A stretch of 64,000 bases of DNA, from assembly GCF_947496515.1 (NCBI RefSeq), contig NZ_CANMDB010000001.1:372001-436000 (forward strand), written 5' to 3'. The translations under genes and the position numbers were made by a program. Shown one piece after another: positions 58,000-64,000 of this stretch (position 1 is the first letter of the stretch; each line of letters opens with the position of its first letter). This stretch comes from an uncultured Roseobacter sp. (GTDB lineage: Bacteria > Pseudomonadota > Alphaproteobacteria > Rhodobacterales > Rhodobacteraceae). Under the pieces are notes generated by a model, which saw only the letters and a program-made list of their open reading frames with translations, ran no database searches and was not told the DNA's origin.

Positions 58000-59304
58000 T
58001 CAGACAAATCGGCTGACGTAATTCTCAAGGATCTCCTGCCGTCCGGATCTGGGCTGCGGGTCAATGCCGCCCGCTGCAACCTGTGCTTCGATCTCGTCAA
58101 GCGTACTGCCCTGCAGCCATGTCTTGGCAGCCTCCCCGTCCCATCCGGCATACCGTGCCGCCCGAGCCGCTTCAAGACCGCCGTCTGCATGCATCGCCGC
58201 AGCCGCCTTGAAGCTGCGGGCACAGATGTCCATGGCACCCACATGGGCTGCGATGAGATCCTGTGGATCAAGGCTCTGCCGCCGCAACTTGGCATCGAAA
58301 TTGGTCCCACCGGTGGTGAAGCCCCCTGCGCGCAGAACCTCATAATAGGCGAGCGCCGTCTCGGGCACGTTGTTGGGAAACTGATCCGTATCCCACCCGG
58401 ACTGGTAATCGTTGCGGTTCATGTCGATGGAGCCAAAGATGCCCAGCGACGTGGCCAGCGCCAGCTCGTGCTCGAAACTGTGCCCGGCCAGAATAGCGTG
58501 CCCCTGTTCGATGTTCATCTGAACCTCGCCCTCCAGCCCGAACTCCTTGAGAAAACCGTAAACCGTGGCGACGTCATAGTCATACTGGTGCTTGGTGGGC
58601 TCCTGCGGTTTGGGCTCGATCAGCAGCGCGCCCTTGAAACCGATCTTGTGCTTGTGCTCCACCACCATCTGCAAAAAGCGTCCTGCCTGCGCGCGCTCGC
58701 GCTTAAGATCGGTGTTGAGCAGCGTCTCGTATCCTTCGCGCCCGCCCCAGAGCACGTAGTTCTCGCCCCCCAGCTTATGCGTGGCATCAAGGCAGTTCTT
58801 TACCGTCGCCGCCGACCAGGCAAAGACCTCCGGGTCTGGGTTAGTGGCCGCACCCGACATGAAACGCCGGTGCGAAAAGAGGTTCGCCGTCCCCCAGAGC
58901 AGTCTGGTCCCTTGGCCGGTCATCTTCTCGCCGATGTAGTCGATGATTTCCTCGAAGTTGCGCTTGCTTTCGGCAAAGCTCGCCCCTTCAGGACGGATGT
59001 CCGCGTCATGCCAGCAGAAAAACGGCTGACCGAGGATGGCAAACATCTCGAACGCGACATCCGTCTTCATCCGCGCCAGCCCCATGGTGTCGCCGAACCA
59101 CGGACGCTCGAATGTTTGTCCGCCAAACGGGTCGCCGCCCGGCCAGGCAAAGCTGTGCCACCACGCCACGGCAAAGCGCAGATGATCCTCCATCCGCTTG
59201 CCGTTGATCATCTCATCCGCGTCATAATGGCGATAGACCAGCGCATCCATGGGCGCCGACGGATCGTAGGTGACGGTCGGGATGCCAGCAAAGAAATCGG
59301 TCAT
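58000..59304 (-). CDS. xylA: Xylose isomerase
   Basis: Converts D-xylose to D-xylulose with two divalent metals; cytoplasmic. 434 residues, group II type. Catalytic [13 protein letters not shown] (His and Asp), metal and substrate ligands in [32 protein letters not shown] and [20 protein letters not shown]. Start ATG at 59304 overlaps xylB by four bases. Confidence 0.96.
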   Translation of the reverse strand: MTDFFAGIPTVTYDPSAPMDALVYRHYDADEMINGKRMEDHLRFAVAWWHSFAWPGGDPFGGQTFERPWFGDTMGLARMKTDVAFEMFAILGQPFFCWHDADIRPEGASFAESKRNFEEIIDYIGEKMTGQGTRLLWGTANLFSHRRFMSGAATNPDPEVFAWSAATVKNCLDATHKLGGENYVLWGGREGYETLLNTDLKRERAQAGRFLQMVVEHKHKIGFKGALLIEPKPQEPTKHQYDYDVATVYGFLKEFGLEGEVQMNIEQGHAILAGHSFEHELALATSLGIFGSIDMNRNDYQSGWDTDQFPNNVPETALAYYEVLRAGGFTTGGTNFDAKLRRQSLDPQDLIAAHVGAMDICARSFKAAAAMHADGGLEAARAARYAGWDGEAAKTWLQGSTLDEIEAQVAAGGIDPQPRSGRQEILENYVSRFV

Positions 59305-60740
59305 AGTGTCTCCTTCAGCGCGGCATAGGCGGCGCGGTATTTTGCGTGTTTGGCCATGAATGCGTCGCTCAGTGCTGGCTGTGGCATGATGCTGCGCGCG
59401 CTGACCGGTGGCGTTGCAATCTCGGCACCCGCGCCAGTTGCCGCCATCATCCCAAGCCGTGCTGCGCCAAAGGCACCACCAAAGTCACCGGCTTCGGGCA
59501 GATCGATTGGCATATCGAGCAGGGTCGCGAGGATCTGCAGCCAATAGTCGGAGTTGCTGCCGCCCCCCACGGCCACGAGGCTGTCGATCTGCGTGCCTGT
59601 CCCTGTCAGCGCGTCATAGCTGTCGCGGAAGGCGAAACTCACGCCTTCCAGCACCGCGCGCGCGCCCGCCGTCGCGTCGGTCGCGTGGCCCAGTCCCAAC
59701 AGCGCGCCGCGAGCCGCCGCATCGTTGTGGGGTGTGCGCTCACCGCCCAGATAAGGCAGGAACAGCGGCTCGCCCGGCGCTTGCAATAGGCCCAGATCTG
59801 CGGTGAGCGTCGCGGCATCCGATCCGACAAGACCGGCGTACCAGTTCAGCGCGTCGGTGCAGGCGAGGATCACGCCCATCTGGTGCCATGTATCGGGCAG
59901 CGCGTGGCAAAAGGTATGCACGGCAGAGGGGGCATCGGGCTGGTAAGCGGCGCTTGCCGCAAAGAGCACACCCGACGTGCCCAGCGACACGAAGGCCTGC
60001 CCCGGCGTGACAATCCCCATCCCCACGGCTGCCGCAGCATTGTCCCCGGCGCCACCGGCGACAACCACGCCTTTGGGCAGCCCCCAACGGCTGGCCAGCG
60101 CATCGCGCAACTGGCCCGAGGGGGCCGCACCCTCTACAAGGCGCGGCATGTGATCCCGGCTGAGCCCGCTGGCGCTCAGCAGCGCATCCGACCAGTCGCG
60201 TGCGCCGGTATCGAGCCAGCTGGTACCAGCCGCGTCCGACATCTCCGAGACGGCCTCGCCTATCAGCCAGAGCCGCAGGTAGTCCTTGGGCAGCAAAATC
60301 CTGGCGGTTTTTTCCCAGATCTCAGGCTCATTGGCGCGGACCCAAGCGACCTTGGGCGCGGTGAACCCCGGAAACACGATGTTGCCTGTCACATCGCGCC
60401 ACTGCGGATCCGCATCGAAGGCGGCGGCCTCCGCATGGCTGCGCGTGTCGTTCCAGAGCATGCAGGGCCGCAGCACGTCACCCGCCACATCCAGCAGCGT
60501 CGCCCCATGCATCTGTCCGCTGAGCCCGATGCCCCGCACCGCATCAAGCGATTGCTCGGCCGCGAGAGCCGCGAACACCGTCTCGGAGGCCTGAAGCCAT
60601 TCTGCCGGGTTCTGCTCTGACCAGCCAGGGTGCGGGCGCTGCACTGTCAGCGGTGCAGTCGCCTCCGCCACAATGCGCTGCTCTGCATCAATGAGAATTG
60701 CCTTGAGGCCCGAGGTCCCCAGATCAAGACCGATATACAT
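59301..60740 (-). CDS. xylB: Xylulokinase
   Basis: FGGY kinase making xylulose-5-phosphate. 479 residues: [15 protein letters not shown] at the start, [37 protein letters not shown] and the C-terminal [14 protein letters not shown]. Three bases after xylG and overlapping xylA. Confidence 0.95.
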   Translation of the reverse strand: MYIGLDLGTSGLKAILIDAEQRIVAEATAPLTVQRPHPGWSEQNPAEWLQASETVFAALAAEQSLDAVRGIGLSGQMHGATLLDVAGDVLRPCMLWNDTRSHAEAAAFDADPQWRDVTGNIVFPGFTAPKVAWVRANEPEIWEKTARILLPKDYLRLWLIGEAVSEMSDAAGTSWLDTGARDWSDALLSASGLSRDHMPRLVEGAAPSGQLRDALASRWGLPKGVVVAGGAGDNAAAAVGMGIVTPGQAFVSLGTSGVLFAASAAYQPDAPSAVHTFCHALPDTWHQMGVILACTDALNWYAGLVGSDAATLTADLGLLQAPGEPLFLPYLGGERTPHNDAAARGALLGLGHATDATAGARAVLEGVSFAFRDSYDALTGTGTQIDSLVAVGGGSNSDYWLQILATLLDMPIDLPEAGDFGGAFGAARLGMMAATGAGAEIATPPVSARSIMPQPALSDAFMAKHAKYRAAYAALKETL

Positions 60741-60743
60741 GGT

Positions 60744-61490
60744 TCAAGCCGCCTTTTCGGGTTTTTTGCCCATGATGATCATGCTGAGGATATCGTCTTC
60801 TGTTACATCCTCGACGCGCTCCGTGCCGATCATTCGGCCGTTTTTCATCACGGACACCCGGTCGCACAGCTCCAGCATTTCACGCGTGTCATGGCTGATC
60901 AGAAAGATGCCCAAACCCTGTTTCTTCAACTCCTGGATCAGCTCCGCCACCATCTGTGTCTCATGCACCCCGAGTGCGGCGGTAGGCTCGTCCATGATCA
61001 GGATCTTGGCGTTGAAATAGACCGCCCGCGCGATGGCAACCGACTGCCGTTGTCCTCCCGAAAGCGCGGAGACCGGCTCCTTGATCTTGCGAAAGTTGGG
61101 GTTGAGCCGCGCCATGATCTTGCGCGTTTCCGCCTCCATCCGGTCGTCATCGACAAACCCCATCCAGTTGGTCAGCTCTCGCCCCAGAAAGAGGTTCGAC
61201 GCGGCATCTAGGTTATCGGCCAGCGCCAGCGTCTGGTAAATCGTCTCAATGTTGTACCGGCGCGCGTCGCGCGGGCTGGTGATGGTGGCCTTCTGGCCTT
61301 CCACGAAGATCTCGCCGCTATCGGCATTGTAGGCGCCCGACAGGATCTTGATCAGCGTGGATTTTCCCGCGCCGTTGTGGCCCAGCAGGCCCACGACCTC
61401 GCCCGGGTTCACCTGGATAGACACGCCATCGACCGCGCGCACACCGCCGAAGGAAATCGAGATATCACGCATTTCGCAAAGGGGGGTCAT
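60744..61490 (-). CDS. xylG: Xylose ABC transporter ATP-binding protein, single domain
   Basis: 248 residues with one ATPase module: Walker [13 protein letters not shown], signature [15 protein letters not shown], Walker [13 protein letters not shown] and switch ISHD. E. coli XylG is a two-module protein of about 500 residues; this is the single-module type seen in alphaproteobacterial CUT2 systems and probably works as a homodimer. Overlaps xylH by one base. Confidence 0.9.
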   Translation of the reverse strand: MTPLCEMRDISISFGGVRAVDGVSIQVNPGEVVGLLGHNGAGKSTLIKILSGAYNADSGEIFVEGQKATITSPRDARRYNIETIYQTLALADNLDAASNLFLGRELTNWMGFVDDDRMEAETRKIMARLNPNFRKIKEPVSALSGGQRQSVAIARAVYFNAKILIMDEPTAALGVHETQMVAELIQELKKQGLGIFLISHDTREMLELCDRVSVMKNGRMIGTERVEDVTEDDILSMIIMGKKPEKAA

Positions 61491-62779
61491 CAGCGGCCTC
61501 CGGTCTTTTTACGGTAGATGGTGTCGATCAGCACGGCGGCGACCAGGACGGTGCCCACCACGATGTTTTGCAAGGGCGCATCCACGCCGACCATCGCCAT
61601 GCCGGATTGCAGCGACTGCATGATCAGCGCGCCGAGGATGGCACCGTAGATCGTACCGATCCCGCCAGCGAGTGCTGTGCCGCCGATCACCGCGGCGGCG
61701 ATCACGCGCAGCTCGTCCAGCGTGCCGATGTCGTTGGAGTGGTTGGTCAGCCGGGCCGAGGCCACCACTGCCGACAGCGCACAGAGCGCACCCATGATGG
61801 CGAAGACCTTCACCGTCAGAAGCCGCGTGTTTACCCCCGACAGTTCCGCCGCATCCGGGTTGCCACCAGTCGCAAAGATATAGCGCCCTAGCCGGGTGCG
61901 CTGTGCAACCAGCGTCATCACGATCGCCACGCCGATCAGCAGCAGCACCGAAATGGGCAGCCCGTAAGAGGCGGTGAAGCCTTCGGGCATGACCTCGCCC
62001 CGCGCTTCAAACAGGCGTTCCAGCCGGCGCGAGGGGATCTCATAGGCGTTCAGCACCGCGATGAACCCGAGGATACCTGCGGCGATGATGGCGCCGATGG
62101 TTGCCTCCGCCCAGGCGGGTTTGACGGGGAAGTCATGGGCAATCTTGGCGCGGCGTGCGGACCAGAGCGCGTAGATGGCCCAGACCACAGCGAGTATGCC
62201 GAAGATCCAGCTCCAGGTCTCACCGAGCGTGCCGTTGATGCCGCCGAACTTCATGAAGGTGGGATCAAGCGGGCCAATGGTCTGGCCGCTGGTCTGATAC
62301 CAGGCGACATTGCGCCAGACGAGCAGACCCCCGAGTGTCACGATAAAAGCGGGGATCGTCAGATATCCCACCAGCCAGCCCTGAAACGCCCCGATCAGTG
62401 TGCCGAGCGCCAGCCCCGCGGCAATGGTGATCCAGGGCGTCAGCGGATGGCCAAGACCCAGCCCGAAGAGATCCGGCAGATATCGCGTCTGCAGCATCGC
62501 CATAAAGGCCGAGCAGGTTGCAAGCAGCGCACCCACGGCCAAATCAATGTGGCGGGTGACGATCACGAAGACCATGCCGGTGGCCATGATCGCCACGCTC
62601 ACGGTCTGGATGGTCAGGTTAAAGATGTTGCGGGGCGTCAGAAATCGCCCCTCGGTCAGCACATTGAAGGCAATGCAGATGACCAGAAAGGCCCCGATCA
62701 TGCCCAGCAGCCGGGTATCGATTTCAAGCGCCTGAAATCCGGTGCGTTTCTTGGTTTGCGGGGCGGACACATCGGTCAT
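61490..62779 (-). CDS. xylH: Xylose ABC transporter permease
   Basis: CUT2/BPD_transp_2 permease, 429 residues, about ten helices. [11 protein letters not shown]-type core ([16 protein letters not shown]), [21 protein letters not shown] and [20 protein letters not shown] are conserved. An internal loop with a charged segment ([17 protein letters not shown]) is typical of XylH. Follows xylF by about 100 bases containing a hairpin. Confidence 0.93.
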   Translation of the reverse strand: MTDVSAPQTKKRTGFQALEIDTRLLGMIGAFLVICIAFNVLTEGRFLTPRNIFNLTIQTVSVAIMATGMVFVIVTRHIDLAVGALLATCSAFMAMLQTRYLPDLFGLGLGHPLTPWITIAAGLALGTLIGAFQGWLVGYLTIPAFIVTLGGLLVWRNVAWYQTSGQTIGPLDPTFMKFGGINGTLGETWSWIFGILAVVWAIYALWSARRAKIAHDFPVKPAWAEATIGAIIAAGILGFIAVLNAYEIPSRRLERLFEARGEVMPEGFTASYGLPISVLLLIGVAIVMTLVAQRTRLGRYIFATGGNPDAAELSGVNTRLLTVKVFAIMGALCALSAVVASARLTNHSNDIGTLDELRVIAAAVIGGTALAGGIGTIYGAILGALIMQSLQSGMAMVGVDAPLQNIVVGTVLVAAVLIDTIYRKKTGGR

Positions 62780-62837
62780 TCGGAAGGCTCCTGCGGAACG
62801 GCAAGGGACAGCATGCGCCGGGGCGCAGCCAGGGTCA

Positions 62838-62862
62838 GGGGCCCCTCCGGCAGAGGGACCCC
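62838..62862 (-). terminator. Hairpin between xylF and xylH
   Basis: GGGGCCCCTC (62838-62847) pairs with GAGGGACCCC (62853-62862) across a 5-base loop with one mismatched position (G-U or A-C depending on strand), 17 bases past xylF. No U-tract. A differential-expression element is more likely than a terminator. Confidence 0.5.
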
Positions 62863-62878
62863 GTCACATCAGTCGGGC

Positions 62879-63904
62879 TTAGTTACAGGGTGCCGGACCG
62901 CCGGACACACCCTGGCAGAGCGCGTCCTTTTCAATCCAGCCCGCGTCCACCACGGCCGACAGGTTGTCCGCTGTCACCGGAACAGGTGTCAGGAAGCGCG
63001 CGATCATCTTGGTGCCGCCGGGCGATGTCCATTCCTGCGCGTCGACAACATCCGCCATCTCGGTGCCACCGGCGAGCGACACGGCAATCTCTGCCGCGGC
63101 CTTGCCCAGATCGCGCGCGTCCTTCCAGACGGAGACGGTCTGCGTGCCCTTGGCCACCCGGTTCAGGGCTGCGTGATCGCCGTCCTGACCGGAGACGGGG
63201 ATACCTTCCATGCCCTGCGCCGTCAGCGCCGCGACCACACCACCCGCGGTGCCGTCGTTGGAGGCCACGACCGCGTCGACGTTGTTGTCATTGGCGGTCA
63301 GGATCTGCTCCATGTTGCGCTGCGCATTCGCGGGCAGCCAGCCATCGGTGTAGGCCTCGGCCACGATGTTGATCTTGCCCGCATCAATGGCTTCCTGCAG
63401 CACTTCCTGCTGACCACCGCGCAGGAAATCCGCGTTGGGGTCGGTGGGCGAGCCCTTGATCATCACGTAGTTGCCCTCGGGCAGCGCCTCAAAGACAGCC
63501 CGCGCCTGCATCCGGCCCACTTCGACGTTGTCGAAGGTCAGATAGAACGCGCGCGGATCCTCGATCAGGCGGTCATAGCCAACGACCGGAATCCCCTCAT
63601 CCGCGGCAGCTTGAACAGCCGGACCGATGGCCGCACTGTCCTGTGCGAGGATGATCAGCGCATCCACCCCCTGTGCGATCAGGCTTTCCACGTCCGACAA
63701 CTGCTTGGCCGAGGAGCTTTGCGCATCCGACGACACGTATTCGGCACCGGCTGCATCGAGGGCTGCCTTGATCGCAGCCTCATCGGTTTTCCAGCGTTCT
63801 TCCTGAAAGTTGGACCAGCTCACGCCGACGGTCAGGTCTTGGGCATAGGTGGCTGTGCTCAGGGCTGCCGACACGGCAACGCCCATAATCATCATCTTCT
63901 TCAT
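62879..63904 (-). CDS. xylF: Xylose ABC transporter substrate-binding protein
   Basis: 341 residues, signal peptide ending ATYAQ. Periplasmic-binding-protein-like domain 4: VGVSWSNFQEERWKTDE, DVESLIAQGVDALIILAQDS, IPVVGYDRLI, VDAVVASNDGTAGG, GIPVSGQDGDH. Two cysteines near the C-terminus (CQGV and PCN) may pair. First gene of xylFHGBA-glk with a strong GGGAGG site; the regulator is not in the window. Confidence 0.94.
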   Translation of the reverse strand: MKKMMIMGVAVSAALSTATYAQDLTVGVSWSNFQEERWKTDEAAIKAALDAAGAEYVSSDAQSSSAKQLSDVESLIAQGVDALIILAQDSAAIGPAVQAAADEGIPVVGYDRLIEDPRAFYLTFDNVEVGRMQARAVFEALPEGNYVMIKGSPTDPNADFLRGGQQEVLQEAIDAGKINIVAEAYTDGWLPANAQRNMEQILTANDNNVDAVVASNDGTAGGVVAALTAQGMEGIPVSGQDGDHAALNRVAKGTQTVSVWKDARDLGKAAAEIAVSLAGGTEMADVVDAQEWTSPGGTKMIARFLTPVPVTADNLSAVVDAGWIEKDALCQGVSGGPAPCN

Positions 63905-63930
63905 TGTATCCTCCCAGTGGGACAGTTCTG

Positions 63931-63982
63931 TTGACTGTTCATGCCTTTGTTTGATCTGGCATGGCGCAAAGGATTGACTGTT
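63931..63982. promoter_or_regulatory. Repeated TTGACTGTT elements upstream of xylF
   Basis: TTGACTGTT occurs at 63931-63939 and 63974-63982, 43 bases apart (about four helical turns), and the second faces a related inverted GCTGTCAA at 63990-63997. These may be operator sites for a xylose regulator outside the window. Sequence pattern only. Confidence 0.3.
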
Positions 63983-64000
63983 TTAATTCAGCTGTCAAAA

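Noticed and set aside
57826-59328. 500-residue plus-strand open frame
   Set aside because: Antisense to xylA and the glk start; no recognisable protein features.

Overview
The window looks like a chromosomal segment of a marine Rhodobacteraceae (Roseobacter-group) alphaproteobacterium. The inference rests on high GC, a fourteen-subunit complex I operon interspersed with small lineage-type genes and followed by birA, coaX and rnj, frequent ATGA/GTGA/TAATG gene overlaps, GTG and TTG starts, and alphaproteobacterial sugar-uptake clusters. No tRNA, rRNA, CRISPR array or intact mobile element was seen.

Layout. 1-3.1 kb (+): the 3' part of release factor 3 and a DEAD-box RNA helicase. 3.2-25.8 kb (-): one long transcription unit read right to left, nuoA-B-C-(57 aa)-(64 aa)-D-E-(221 aa)-(82 aa)-F-(89 aa)-DUF3291-lipoprotein-(132 aa)-G-lipoprotein-H-I-CMD-CMD-J-(26 aa)-K-L-M-N, then birA, coaX and rnj. 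All 14 complex I subunits are intact, and 12 extra genes sit between them, many translationally coupled. A divergent fasciclin lipoprotein follows at 26.1 kb. 26.7-28.6 kb is decayed DNA carrying a heavily frameshifted IS110-type transposase.

28.6-31.8 kb is a complete zinc-uptake locus: znuA divergent from zur-znuC-znuB around a Zur-box-like palindrome. 31.9-41.4 kb is housekeeping: a DUF2189 membrane protein, prfB, PBP1A, an AMIN/amidase_3 cell-wall hydrolase, an aminotransferase, an M48 protease with a helical-repeat tail and a DsbA-like protein. About 1.3 kb without an intact gene comes next. 42.8-45.4 kb encodes an H-NOX-type sensor coupled to a PAS-GGDEF-EAL protein, a likely haem/NO to c-di-GMP switch.

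45.5-56.8 kb is a galactoside island: an IclR regulator and ABC ATPase divergent from a binding protein, two permeases, a GH4 glycosidase, an SDR, KDGal kinase, KDPGal aldolase and a GH42 beta-galactosidase. Imported galactosides would be hydrolysed, galactose oxidised and split to pyruvate and glyceraldehyde-3-phosphate, but the lactonase and galactonate dehydratase are not in the window. 57.1-63.9 kb (-) is a xylose operon, xylF-H-G-B-A, followed by glucokinase.

The most interesting material lies between recognisable genes: coupled micro-genes inside the nuo operon (including a 26-residue membrane peptide), a small domain shared by the NuoE tail and its neighbour, a family of perfect loop-less palindromes downstream of genes, an H-NOX protein lacking the YxSxR arginine, and an SDR whose catalytic lysine is asparagine.
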